Source: Mesostigma viride
Lineage: Eukaryota > Streptophyta > Mesostigmatophyceae > Mesostigmatales > Mesostigmataceae
Length of the DNA stretch: 64,000 nucleotides
Direction: 5' to 3'
NCBI GenBank assembly: GCA_009746045.1
Contig: RPFO01000089.1
Coordinates: forward strand, 236,043 to 300,042
In this document: positions 9,287 to 20,375 of the stretch, one piece after another
How the letters are laid out: each line of letters opens with the position of its first letter
Numbering within the stretch: position 1 is the first letter of the stretch
Program-made: the position numbers and the translations under genes
The notes under the pieces: model-generated
Databases searched by the model: none
Seen by the model: only the letters and a program-made list of their open reading frames with translations
Told to the model about the DNA's origin: nothing

Positions 9287-12200
9287 GTGTGTCGCGGTGA
9301 GTCGGCTAGGCGTGAGGATGCTGTGCCTTGTAGTCCTAATGTTCCCACGTCCGTGGTTCAGAATGGAAGTGCAAGTGCTGCAGCTGATCAGGAGTGCGTG
9401 CCCAGCGTGGTCGCAATAGAGCCTGAACACGCCCTTCCGGAGCTCACCCCTTCAGGTGAGATAGTGCCGGCAGATGCCGAGGTAGCCCCTCACGTAGACG
9501 TGGAGTTGGGTCGCCGCCTCAGTAAGGCCTCACTAGAGCACATTGCCGACAGGAATGCACATGCAGAGAGCTTGGCGGGGCAGGTGCCTAGCATAGAAGG
9601 GGATGGCACCACCCCCACGGCCATAGGATTGCGGATGCTTGCTCACCAGATTCACCTTGCGGTGGGTCATGTGGCGGGGCAAACGCTAGACTGGGCGACT
9701 CGGCTTATGGGGGCGCCGGGGTTGAAGGTCGCTCAGGCGGAGTTAGAGGAGTGCCACGCATGCGCAAGTGTCAGGAAGAAGCGTAGGCGCTGGCATGCTA
9801 AGACTCCTTCCCCGTACCGGGGGAGGTTAGTGGGGGATGTCATGCATTTGGAGGAGGGGGACTATTATTTGGTCTTGATGGATCGCTATACCAAGTTCCT
9901 AGCCATCGAGCCCCTGCCAAGCATGGTAGAGGAGTCCTTGTGGCGGGGGCTGCGCATTGCCATGTCTCACTTCTTTCCCATTTCTGAGGTCATGTTGGAC
10001 CAACAATTTGATTGCATTGTGGGGCGGGAGGGCTGTGAGATGGTGGTTATTGCTGGGCGGCAGGACCATGGCAACTTGGGGCTGATTGATAGGCACATCA
10101 GCAGCGTAAAGGGCATGGCAGCCAAGCAGCAGGCCAGCGGGTTAGGATTCAAGCCCGCGGGGCAGCCTTATGCACAACGCGCGCTGTGGTGCCGCTTGCT
10201 CATGGACAAGTACAACAGCCAGGTGCTTTTCAAGCTGCCCCAGGGACTAGGTCTTATTACCGCGCGGGGGCTGCAGTCGGGCATTTACCCTCCGGACGTG
10301 GCAGACCATTGGGAGGCCCACCTCGCTACCACCGCTGAGGTTAGGCGGCAGTTAGACCGCACCCAGCCTGACTTGTCGCAGGAGTGGGAGCTGGGGGAGT
10401 TGGTCTTGTTTCACAAGGAGAATTCCTTTGGCAAGCGGGGGCAGATGCAAGGGCCAGGCATGGTGGTGGATTTGGACTGGGTGCATAGGCGGGTGAAGGT
10501 GCACTGGGAGCATAGGGACTATCTCATCCCGTGGGATAAGGTGTATCGGTACAAGGCGTCCGATGCCCAGGTCCAGGCGGCCAAGGAGCACAGCCGCCAG
10601 CTCGGTTGGGATGTGGATAGCCGGCCGGCCAAGCGGGCCCGGCTGGAACCTGTCCTACCCACCCCACTTGGGGTGGCTGTGCATGATGCGCTTGTTGCCC
10701 ACCCCCCTGCAGGCGCCGCGCCGGAGCAAGTCCCCGGGGTCGACGCGGGGGCGCTACCTCAGCCCCTCCCCGCGACCCCAGCAGCGCCCACCGTGGCGGC
10801 GCCGGACACATCGTCAGGCGCGGGCGTGGGCTCCCAGCTGGCCCACGTCCTCCGACAGCTGCTCAAGGCGGACAAGCTCAAGGCGGCGGCAGCGGGGGGT
10901 GCGGCACAAGTCAGCCGCGTCATGCCAGATAAGTGCCCCACGGTTGTGACTGAAGCTCATGATGTTCCCTCTAGGCATATTGCGGCCATAGATACCATGG
11001 CAGGCGTGTCTATCACGAGCCCGGCGGCGGCCGAGGCCTATTACCCTTTGCTGCCCAGTAGTTGGAAGGAGGTTGCGGGGTTTGACGGGCAGCGGGCCTA
11101 TAAGGTGGCTGGGCAGGTGCTCATGCCCATCCTAGGGGTAGATGTCCCTGTGCAAGTGCTAGAGGGTTACAAGGGGATCACCCTCATAGGTAACCCTTTT
11201 GTTTCCCTCCCCGGGTTTTCTGTGTCAGCCGGCTTGGTGACCCTCGAGGGGGTGGGGAGCATAGGCTTGTACCAATATCACGTAGCGCTTGCAGCCCTCA
11301 CGGGCCGGGGTCCCCCCGAGGCTATTAATCACCCTGAGGATTATGCCACTGCAGTAGGGGCCATTCGCGGGGCGGAATATACGGCAGAGCCGCTGGTAGC
11401 CGATGTCACGCAGCCGCAGAAGTGTCACCCCAGCAGTCTTGGCATTTTTCCCTGGAGCATCGCCACTAAATCTCCTGTTAGTTATCCGCAGTTTAAGGAG
11501 GACTGCCGTGACCCTGTCAAGTTCCATAAGTGGCGCGCGGCTTTCTTGCGCGCGCAGCTGGAGTGGGCGATGTATGGGGTGTATGGGGAGTTGATGGAGG
11601 TGCCGCAAGGGGCGGTAAAGCTGAACTTGAAGTTTGTGCTCAAGTATAAGCAGGTCCTCCCCACTGACCCTGTCACATTTCATGTACGGCCCTGTGTCAC
11701 GGAGTTTAGGGGCTCGTCTGAGTTGTCGGAGGAGGAATTGTTTACGCCCGGGCTGTCGCAGACCACTAGCCGGGTGTTAACATCGGTGTTCTTGGGGCTG
11801 TTGGATCGGGGTTGGACTATGCCATGGCCTGCTCAGATTTTCAGCGGGCCTTTCTCCATAGCGACCCGGCAGTGGCCGAGGAAGTGTGGCGTGGCACGGT
11901 GTATGTGGTCAAGGTCCCTTTGGTGTGGCAGGGGGAGCTGCGGTGTGTGTACTTGCGGCTTCTCCTTGGTGTGGAGGGCCTGCAGTCTAGCCCCATCATC
12001 TTTCGCAAGACGGCTGAACGCATCTTTGCTAGCATGGGGGCGGTGTTTTCCCGCATCGATAGCAACCTCTTTCACATCCACACACCCAACCCACACGAGC
12101 CCGCGTTCATGCAATGGCATGGGGATGACTGGCGGCTTATTGGACCCCGGGCGTGGGTCCGGCAGTTCATAACCGCTGTGGCCAAGCTTTTGCCCACTAG

Positions 12201-13020
12201 CCGCACGTTGTGGCTGGACCCCGACACCCCCGTCCCTTTCTGTGGCCTAACCTACACTTTGCACCGCACACCGGTTGGCTGGTGCATTGACATGGCGGCC
12301 AAGCAGGAATACGCCGACAAGCTCGCGCAATCGCTGCCTGAGCGGCTGGATGCGTCCGCGGGACCGCACTTGCGCGGCCAGCTGGGGTGGCTCGCGGGCA
12401 CGGTGCGACCCGACCTGTCCATCTACGCGCGTGCGCCCGACGCCGTGCTTGCGGGCATGGGAGCGCAGCATCTTCGGACGCAAGTCTTGGCGTCACCGGG
12501 CCTGCGCGTGTGGGGGGTTGATATCACCCGCCCGGTGGCAATGACCATTTACTCTGACGCGAACCTGGAGTCGCGTACCATCACGCAGCTGCGCGCGCGG
12601 GAGGCGGCCATCTTTTTTCTTGATAGCCCCACTGGGCAGCCCACTATTGTCGACTGGTATAGCCGCATCCATCAGCGGGTAGTGGTAGACAGCAATCGCG
12701 CGGAGTGTCGCGCGTTCATTTCCGCTGTCGACCATGCGTGTTATGTGCAGCATCTTTTGCAATGGATTGCGGATAAGGCCCGCGTGGCGCTGTCGCTCCG
12801 CATGCGGCTGTGCACAGATAGCAAGTCAATAATTGAGTTTCTGAATAACCCGCTCGCCTCCACCACCAAACTAGATTACCTTGTGTTGGCCGAGTCCGCC
12901 ACGGTGTTGGATGAGCGGCGGTGGATCCCCGAGAGCGAGAATATTGCCGATGCCTTGACCAAGCCAGCGATGCTGTCGGGGCCTCAGTACAAGCTGCTGC
13001 GGCAGCTCATGATGACATGA
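9287..13020 (+). pseudogene. pol: Pol of element 1: integrase, protease-like domain, reverse transcriptase, RNase H
   Basis: Domain order in the 9287 frame: integrase zinc region (GHVAGQ ... CHAC, residues about 125-165); integrase core with Asp184 (GDVMH), Asp238 (MLDQQF) and an Asp at 268 (LIDRH) where Glu is expected; a Pro/Ala-rich linker; a retropepsin-like domain with IDTMAGVSI (Asp569) and LIGNPFV; then the start of RT. A one-base frame change near 11815 leads to the 11812-13020 frame. That frame carries DFQRAFLHSDP, the catalytic HGDD (12118-12129) and an RNase H with SDANLES, ECRAF and CTDSKS. It ends with the copia-typical ADALTK. The protease lies after integrase, unlike standard copia elements. 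The frameshift and missing Glu suggest a defective copy despite the identical LTRs. Confidence 0.88.
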
Positions 13021-13358
13021 GTTTTTTTTTACCGTGTGACCTGTCGTCTTTTTGCATGGGAATGGGCGCTTCTTTCATCTGTGAATACATTTCCCTAGAC
13101 CTGACAGGCGGCCAGTGTGCCTAATAATGATGCATGTGGTGCAGTTGCACCCAAGTAGAAAAGGAGGCCGGGAGCAAAGCCCGGGTGTTTTTGGCGTGCT
13201 CAGATCCCAGCGTAGGGCACCCTCCTTGGGGTTTAGGATTTGGGGACGGCCAGTGTGCCGTTACGTGTTTCTCTACTTGAACGTACGTAGGGTCAGTGCT
13301 ACCCTATTGCCCCTCGCTTTAAATAATTTATGATAATTATTTAAAAAGAAAGTATGGG

Positions 13359-13787
13359 AGTTGTGCTCCCGAGTGGCATCTATCCGCTGGCCGGTAGTCG
13401 CCGGCCTGGGCGCCTAGTCAGGTGGGCATCAAAGATTGGTGTCTAGATGCTAGTCGGTGCCTAAGCAAGGTACGGAAGCCAGTGCGCGCCGGGACGGTCA
13501 GAGAACCGTCGCCCTCGGTAGCACAGATCCGCTGAGTGCCGGTAGTCTCGGGTTAGAGGCTCGAGCATGCACTATCGGGTAGCCTACCGGTAGTCTCGGG
13601 TTAGAGGCTCGAGCATGCCTTATCGGTTAGCGCCGCGCCGCTGAGCTCCTTGCGGCCTGGCCAGCTGCAAGGGTTCAATAGCAATCAGTGGCGGCTGCGG
13701 GCTCAGCCTCCCACAATCGGTTCCCCAAACAACAAAAATCCCGTCTCCATCGCCGGCGTGCTAGCCAGCGGTGAAGGGCATTCAACT
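13359..13787 (+). repeat. 3' LTR of element 1
   Basis: Same 429-bp sequence as 7592-8020 with a constant offset of 5767 bp, so no indel separates the copies. It is followed by GTCGG, the second half of the target duplication. Confidence 0.94.
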
Positions 13788-14201
13788 GTCGGTTATGTAT
13801 TGCCGCATTGTGACGCCGCGTTCCAGCTTCATTCGATTGAGCTTGCGGCGTAGTGCTCGCCGGTTGCTCATCTGCAGTTTGAGATGCTCATATTCTTCAC
13901 AGATTCGTTGATATGCCACGCTGCCAGTTTTCGTAGTAACACTGTTTGCGACTTTGAGTGCTGGTCCGATGAGGCACTGACAGAGGGCCGCGAAAAGAAT
14001 CAGATCGCGTTCCTCATTGACCTCGGTGCCCTGCAGGACAGACAGCATCCCGAATGCTGTCACTACGGCCAGAAAAGGAATCTTCGTGTTGTCCCACTTT
14101 ACTGGGTCGAGGCCATCGAACTGTGTGATATTTTTGCAGGCCTGTAAGATGTTGAGATCTTTCGTCGCTTTCGTAGCTGCTGCTGTCGCGGCTGCGGACA
14201 T
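13788..14201 (-). pseudogene. gag: Gag N-terminal part of the minus-strand LTR element
   Basis: Starting at 14201 the protein begins MSAAATAAATKATKDLNILQ. It contains FDGLDPVKWDNTKIPFLAVV and LCQCLIGPALKVANSV, the type of helical capsid region (UBN2/gag-like) found in copia gag. It stops at the insertion point of element 1 and resumes at 7591 in frame. About 215 residues are preserved when the two parts are counted together. No other protein of the element exists in the window. Confidence 0.75.
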
Positions 14202-14463
14202 GATTGTCTCAGCAAGGTTAAAATCTGGTCACAACCGAGAAAACCGGAGACGCTCAGTCCGTAATGGTAAAGATTAATATTAATATGCGACGATGGTTGA
14301 GAACAGCAAATACGAGATAGAGACGATCGTCCAAATACTCGAGTTCTTGAATTTCGATACAGGGAAACCCTTCAAGGATATGCACGACTGGCATAAAGTG
14401 CCGTCGGATACAGGGAGTCAATTTGCCCGATAAATGGGACCAGTTGTAGCAATTTAGTTGGCC

Positions 14464-14479
14464 ACCCCGCTCGATACCA
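14464..14479 (-). promoter_or_regulatory. Primer binding site of the minus-strand gag element
   Basis: Directly after the LTR end AACA, the minus strand reads TGGTATCGAGCGGGG. The first seven bases match the 3' end of initiator methionine tRNA, the usual primer of copia elements (TGGTATC). The neighbouring bases differ from the plant standard form (TGGTATCAGAGC). This fixes the LTR inner boundary at 14480 and the element's orientation. Confidence 0.7.
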
Positions 14480-14873
14480 TGTTAGAATTCCAGGACAGGT
14501 GGCAAGGCTGTGAAAGGTCGTATGGATATTGCTTTTCTGGATTGATTGACTTTGTATTGAAAATGATAAAAGACTACTGTGCTTCGTCCATAGCCAGCAC
14601 CTTATCGGATGAGTGGATATTGCTGCAGGTAACACCGCCGTCACCTATGATTGGTGCTCGGCTAGAATCACAGGTTAACTTTATATTTTATAACTGACAT
14701 GTAGTCAACACTTAACAAGTGTCAAATGTTAACTACTGTCGACCCATAGAAATTATAGTGTAATATATATGTGGGGCAGAATTATTCACGCCTGGCCTAT
14801 AGGGCCCGTGCGTATAATATCATATAATATCGTAAATACTCAAACACTTATAACTTTTCACCTGGACCTCAGA
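14480..14873 (-). repeat. 5' LTR of the minus-strand gag element (outer end uncertain)
   Basis: The inner end is defined by the primer binding site and by the 22-nt match TGTTAGAATTCCAGGACAGG with the left end of the element at 7279. The outer end is placed near 14873, where the sequence of the old host copia element seems to resume. A LINE inserted soon after, at 14916. Confidence 0.5.
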
Positions 14874-14915
14874 TTGAGGTGGTTCCAGTTGCAGAGTTGT
14901 AGTAAATATATAGCT

Positions 14916-16764
14916 TGTACGCTTGGACAGCCGTGTGCTACGGCCAGCCCGGCCAACTGGTTCACATCATGGAGGACGGCACTCGCGGCGGCCTGCTGTC
15001 GCGGTCGGGCACCCAGCAAGGGGACCCCCTGGGACCCCTGTACTTTGCCGCCCCCCTCCAGGGTTGCCTCCAAGCGGTCCATGCTGCCCACCCGGCGGTC
15101 GCTATTCAGGCCTACTTGGATGATATCTACCTGCTGGGCCCTGTGCCGGACACCACCGCGGCTCTGCTGGCACTGCAGACCGCGGTGGCCGACATCAACC
15201 TCCAGTTGACCCTTGCCAAGTGCGCGGTGTACTCGCCCCAAGGTGATTGCTCCGGCTTTCCGCCCCAGCTCTTGGGCCGGGACGAGCGCCTCCATGGGTT
15301 GGATGTCCTCGGCGTTCCGGTTGGCGACCCCGCGTTTGTCATCGATGCTCTGCGGGCCGCCCTCGAGGCACGCACTGAGGTACTGCCCTTGATTGCGCGC
15401 CTTCATGATTCGCAGACCAAGGGTCTGCTTCTGTGGTTTTGCGCTCACCCTCGCGTCGTTCACTGGCTCCGGGGCGCTCTTCCGTCTCAGGTCCGGCTGG
15501 CCGCCGAGGGCCACGACGAACGCATCCAGTCGGCCTTGGCGCAGCTGGTCCCGGGCCCCGACCTCCCGCCACATGCTATTCGCATTGCCTCCCTGCCTGC
15601 ACGGATGGGTGGCTGCGGTCTGACTCGTGCCGCCCGGCTGGCCCCAGCAGCCTTTTTGGGCTCCGTCGCTCAGTCGTGGGCGGAAAGCTGCCGGCTCCTG
15701 CCCCTTTTGGCAACGGCAGCGCCTGACCTCCTGGACCCCAGCAGCCCTTTGCCCTTCGTCACCGCCATCCAGGAGGCCTATGCTGAGATCCAGCAGGCCT
15801 GTTCTCCCGTCCGTGCCGCTCAGGCGGTACAGCGCCACCTCCCTCGCGGCACTCCCTCGGTCGCCTCCGTTCAATCTCCCGCCGCATTCCCTGCTCGCGT
15901 CATCGATAAACACCAGAAAACCTACGCGGGTATTCTGCACACGGCTGATTGGATTGCTCTTTTCGCGGACCTCAACGCCCAGGGACGTGCGTGGCTGTTC
16001 TCGCTTTCCTTGCGGAGTGTGGGCTCGGCGTACCTTCGTGCTCTTCCCATGGCCCCCCATTCGCCTTGGCTCCCAGCCACTACTCGGTGGCGCTCCGGCA
16101 CCAGCTATTTGCCCCGCAGCCTCTTGTTCCGGCCGGGCGGCCTTGTGGTAGCTGTGGGCAGCCGCTGGATCCCACGGGGACTCACTACCTTGCCTGCATG
16201 GGGGGCCAACAGAATCAGAATTGGTATTTGTATTTGCACACTGTCCTCCTGACGGTGGTGCTCGCCATGATTCGGTCGGTTTTCCCCCACGCGAACATCC
16301 GGTCCGAGGATGCGGATGGCGCTGCCTTCTATTCCCCCAACCACCGGCCTGACATCGTGGTGCTGGACTTTGAGGGGGGTGGCCGGCATCTGCTTATTGA
16401 CGTTTCGGTGGCGCGGCCCTTGGCTCTTAGCCACGTGGCTGGGGCCTCCCTCACGGCAGGTTACACGGCGGACCGGGCGGAGCGGGCCAAGCTCCTGGCC
16501 TACGGCGACGTCGGGCACCATCGTGTGGTGCCCTTTGTCCTGGAGGAGTTTGGGGCCATGGGGCCCCTGACCTCCGCCTTCTTCAAGGAGTGTTGCCGGC
16601 TCCGGGAGGACCGGCTGGACCTGGAGGGCCAGCGGGCCCCATGGTCGGCGCGGACCTGGACGTCATATTGGCGTCAGCGCTTGTCGGTGGCGCTGACTCG
16701 GGCCATGGCGGACATCATGCTCCGCCGTACGCGGGCTGATTTTGCGGTGCAGCAGGGCTATTAG
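14916..16764 (+). pseudogene. LINE polyprotein fragment: RT core to restriction-like endonuclease
   Basis: The first frame (to about 16045) has the RT motif B GTQQGDPLGP and motif C AYLDD. It then has the conserved connector DSQTKGLLLWFCAHPRVVHW and RMGGCGLTRAARLAPAAFLG. At a run of six C near 16050 the frame must change by one base to enter 15949-16764. That frame gives the intact zinc block CGSCGQPLD..GTHYLAC and the endonuclease core RPD...LLID up to the stop at 16764. Motif A and the zinc fingers are lost by truncation. Confidence 0.87.
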
Positions 16765-16898
16765 GTTCCTCCCGTTAGGCGTTTCCATTGGTCTTATCGT
16801 AGTATAGAGCTTTGACATGGCTCTGTATATAGGCTCTATAGCTGGGCGTTTGCTTTGGTTTGAGTGATTTCACTCTGCTGTAAGTAATTATATTTTTA
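14916..16898 (+). mobile_element. 5'-truncated restriction-endonuclease LINE (copy B)
   Basis: Flanked by the 12-bp duplication AAATATATAGCT at 14904-14915 and 16899-16910. It begins within the reverse transcriptase. It is nearly identical to the matching part of copy A, but it has the 3' UTR variant shared with copy D. The 3' tail is ATTATATTTTTA. Confidence 0.93.
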
Positions 16899-16910
16899 AA
16901 ATATATAGCT

Positions 16911-19900
16911 CTACACGCCAGAAATCATATTTATGACTGAACACAGACTACCCGAACTTTACTCAGCACTGCAGGTGCTGGGCTTGTTGGGCTTAGATGG
17001 GGCATATTCTTGACAGAGGACAGATTGAATGTCAGGGCATCCATGTATGTTGGAGAGGTCCCTGTGACTCCAAATGTATCATTGCATCTTCGGGAGCTCC
17101 CTACTGAGGTAGAGCAAGCCTGGAAAGATAGCCTTATGTTCAAGTTTGCCAAGTTGAGGCAGAAAGACAAGGGCTGGAGTGTTCTGAAACCTGTTGTTGG
17201 CCAGAGGGTAATTGTGTGGAAAGAGCCCAAGCTTGCAGGCAAGCGTGGTAGCTGGCACCCTGGAGTAGTGACCAGGGTGGAACTAGCTGGGCACAAGTGC
17301 TGGGTGAAGATGGAGGATCCTCCCCAGAATGTGCACCGTCTGTCGTGGTCATATGTACGTCTAAGGGGTGCTGAAGCAGAGGCAGTATCTCCTGATGTGG
17401 CAACCTTGCCAGTTGGTCATGACGTCATCCCTGATCATCACGTTCAAAGTGGAGGTAATCCCCGGGCAAGTCCTGGCCAGACCCCTGGACCGGTTAGCTC
17501 TCCAGTCATTGGACAGGCAGATGTGGTCCCCTCTAGCCTCACTAAGCATAGAGGTGTGGGCCTGAAAGATGTGGTGCTGGCTATGCAAAAAGCCAAGCAA
17601 GGACCTCGGGTGTCCAAGCTCAGCCAGTTGGAGGAGTCCGAGGATGCTGTCCTAGAGGTAGATACCAATGCTGAGGTTTCTGTTATGGGATCTCAACATA
17701 CAGGTCAACGGCAGGTGCTTTCGCCTAGTTGTGCTTGGGTGTCTGACTTTAGTGGCAGGACACACATTATGGTATTGGGAGAGGTGCTGGTACCCTTCAT
17801 GGGTGAGGATGTCACATTTCTTGTGCTTGAAGATTATGATGGCCCTATCATCTTGGGTCAAAATTTTCTGAGCTCTCCTGGAATTGTTGTGGCACATGAT
17901 AAGCTGAGAAAGTTTGGCTGGGGCAGTATCCCATTGGTCAACTTCAAAGCCTCGCTTACCAGTGTATTTAAGCCTGTGAAAGCGATCAGGAATGTGCAGT
18001 GGCCTGAGGATCAGATTCCTGTGGCTTCCAGTCTTGTGATGCCAGCTGCTCTCCATCCTAGCAGTATTGGTATTACTAAGAGATCACTGGCTGCTCATTC
18101 TCCTCTTAGCTATGATCAGCTTGTCCAGGAAATGAGTTCTCCTCTGATGTTTGAGGCCTGGAGGCTAGCATTTGCCAAGGCCCTAGAGGAGTGGTTGCAG
18201 TTTGACTGCTGTCAGCCTGTGAATGAAGTTCCTCCATACAGTACACGGTTGAAGCTCAGATTCGTCATCAAGCGGAAGGAGGTAGAGGGGGTGTCTATTC
18301 CCCATGTGCGTCCAGTTCTTAATGAATACCGTGGTACTGGGGATCTTCTGGGCGAGGAGTTGTATACACCTGGGATGCTACATGATACATGGCGTATTTT
18401 ATTGTGCCTGTATGTCGGTATGCTGAACCAGGGTGCTGATATGTCTTCAGTTCTGCTAGATTTCAAGAGAGCATTTCTGAAGGGTGATCCCAGTGTAGCT
18501 CAGCAGGTGTGGCATTGTGAAACTCCATTTCATGTGCCAGTTCCTGTAGCCTGGCAGGCAGAGCTCCAGTCTAGCTACCTGCTGATTCTGAAGGGTCTAG
18601 AAGGTCTCAGGTCCAGTCCCATCATTTGGAGGCTCACCTTGGAAGACTTCTTGACTAAGCACTGTGGGTTGAAGGTGTCATCTGTGGACCCATGTTTATT
18701 GCTGGGTAGGTGGCATGATTTACCTGTGTATGCTAGCCTGCATGGTGATGACTTGCACTTGATTGCTCCCACTAAGTGGTTGAGTCAGTTTGTGCCCATC
18801 ATTAATGATGCATTTCCTTTGGGAAAAGAATTGTGGCAGAAGCCTGGAGAGGCTGTCACATTCTGTGGAATGCAGGCTACATTGGTTCAGGAGGGGAGTC
18901 AGTGGCTGATTAAGCTGCAGGCGGGCGATGACTACAAGAGTACCATTCTTCAATCTGTTCCAGAGGTCATGACGTCATCTATTGCACCTGAGCTGAAAGG
19001 CAAGTTGGCCTGGTATGGCAGCATTTGTGGGCCTGACATGATGGTCCATAGCAGATCCCCTGATGATGTGCTAATTCTGGAGGAGCCTTCCCAGATTATT
19101 GCACATGTTAACAAGTCTCCTGGTATTACTTTAGCTGGGATTGATTTGTCTTTGCCATTTTCCTTGGATATCTATGTTGATAGCTCCATGGATAGCAGGC
19201 AAGTTTCTAAGGTCAGAGGCAGGTCAGCTGGCTTGTTTGTGCTTCAGCAACATAGGCCTAGTCTTGTGGCCTGGTACAGTCGTCTACAAAGAAGGGTTGC
19301 TGTGAGTTCAGATGTCTCTGAGTGCAGAGCCATTTGTGAAGGGATTCAGTCCAGTTTGTACATCAAGGAGCTGTTGCTAGCTATGGCTTCAGTGACTCCT
19401 CATACTCTTCAGCTGGAGACCTTGATCCTTTCAGATAACATGGGTATGGTCCAGTTTGTGCACAAGCAATTGGCCAGAAGCAGAGATCTGGATTATCTCC
19501 TGTTGAAGGAGTTGGCAGGTCTGGTGGATATTCAACATCTTCCAGGTTCTGAGAATCCTGCTGATGCCTTGACCAAGTTGCCTCACAAGTCTGCTGAGCA
19601 ATATAAGCTTCTTTACAAGCTGATGAGCTCCTCTGTGTGAGTTGAGCAATTCCAGTTGGAGCTTTGAGCTTGGTGACTGATTGGGTGAGAAGAGCTAACA
19701 TAGAGCTGGGCTCTGTTATGCTGAGAGCTGTGATGCTCTGAGGGCAGTAATGCTCTGTGTACATATGTGTATAATACTGTATTCTATGTAATGCTCAGTC
19801 ATGAGCATGATGTTGGTTGGGGGTTTGTCCTCAGTTTGAGGTTTGTCTCAACCAAAGGGATTTTATAGGGCAGGGTTCGATTCCCTGGGGCTGCTTAGGC
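16911..19900 (+). mobile_element. Old AT-rich copia-type element, 3' fragment
   Basis: Continuation of the element cut at 7277. It holds the C-terminal integrase part, protease-like domain, RT and RNase H, followed by a 3' non-coding tail. The tail region at 19860-20110 is related to 22345-22600 (GGCTGACCCATC ... GAGGTGGCGACAGGTCC and GGGCGCCAG/GGGCGCCGA). A diverged LTR or 3' end of the same family therefore exists at both places. Exact LTR limits could not be set. Confidence 0.72.
16934..19640 (+). pseudogene. pol: Pol 3' half of old copia-type element: integrase tail, protease-like, RT, RNase H
   Basis: A short frame from 16934 (MTEHRLPELYSALQVLG) resembles integrase and stops once. The long frame 17010-19640 starts with the integrase C-terminal part (GQRVIVWKEPKLAGKRGSW). 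Next comes the retropepsin-like domain with LEVDTNAEVSVM (Asp near residue 218) and the characteristic IILGQNFL. RT follows with LDFKRAFLKGDP and the catalytic LHGDD (18738-18752). RNase H has YVDSSMDSR, ECRAI and ILSDN, and the end is NPADALTK. The order integrase, protease, RT is the same as in the other two copia elements of this window. Confidence 0.85.
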
Positions 19901-20375
19901 GGATTTTCCCGGATTGGCTGACCCATCAACCTTGCTGGTGAGGTGGCGACAGGTCCCCCTAGTTTTGTCCCAGACAGAGAAAGGTAGTTTGTCATGTGCT
20001 TAATATATTTTGTGATGTGCTATTTCTCAGTCCATGGTGGGCGCCAGTTCTGATAACTATCAATGTCTACCTGATAAGGTCTTGTGGGTAACTTGTGGGG
20101 TTCCAATCAGGAGCCATTATGGTGATGATTCCATTTTGGTCATTATTCTGGTTAGCCACAAGCTGCTACTCCAAACACTTGGCTTTCTACTTCCAGTGGA
20201 TAGGGAATTCATTGTAATTCGTCATGGCTGAGATGTGTTGTGATTTGGTGCTTGATTAATCCCGAGCAGAGACTACAGAGAGCTGGGAGGGATATCGAGT
20301 GCTATGCATGTTGTTTCTATATATGTGTTGCCAAGCCTAACAGCTCTAAAAGAAAGAAAGGGCTGGAGTTAATAT
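19641..20375 (+). other. 3' non-coding tail of the old copia element and diverged LTR
   Basis: No gene. The stretch 19660-19770 is rich in GCTCTG/GAGCT repeats. GCAGGGTTCGATTCCCTG at 19871-19888 looks like a tRNA T-arm, but no complete tRNA surrounds it. 20340-20430 contains a small tandem duplication of about 51 bp around AGCTCTAAAAG...GGGCTGGAGTTAATAT that leads into the 655-bp units. Confidence 0.45.

Larger units (their letters stand above)
7592..13787 (+). mobile_element. Young complete copia-type LTR retrotransposon (element 1)
   Basis: The two LTRs, 7592-8020 and 13359-13787, are both 429 bp and looked identical in a line-by-line comparison. They begin AGTTG and end CAACT. The element is flanked by the 5-bp duplication GTCGG (7587-7591 and 13788-13792). 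Gag and pol fill the interior, and a purine-rich tract (near 13343-13358) precedes the 3' LTR. Identical LTRs point to a very recent insertion. It landed inside the gag gene of the minus-strand element. Confidence 0.96.
7278..14874 (-). mobile_element. Gag-only LTR element on the minus strand, itself interrupted at 7592-13787
   Basis: Right part: an LTR whose inner end is at 14480, then a primer binding site, then a 5' leader and gag (14201 downwards). Left part: the end of gag is joined directly to the last 22 nt of the LTR (7279-7300, same sequence as 14480-14501). No pol is present between gag and this LTR end. The outer limits are uncertain; TTGAGG at 7272-7277 and 14874-14879 may be the target duplication. 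Deletion from within gag into the 3' LTR would produce this structure. Confidence 0.6.
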
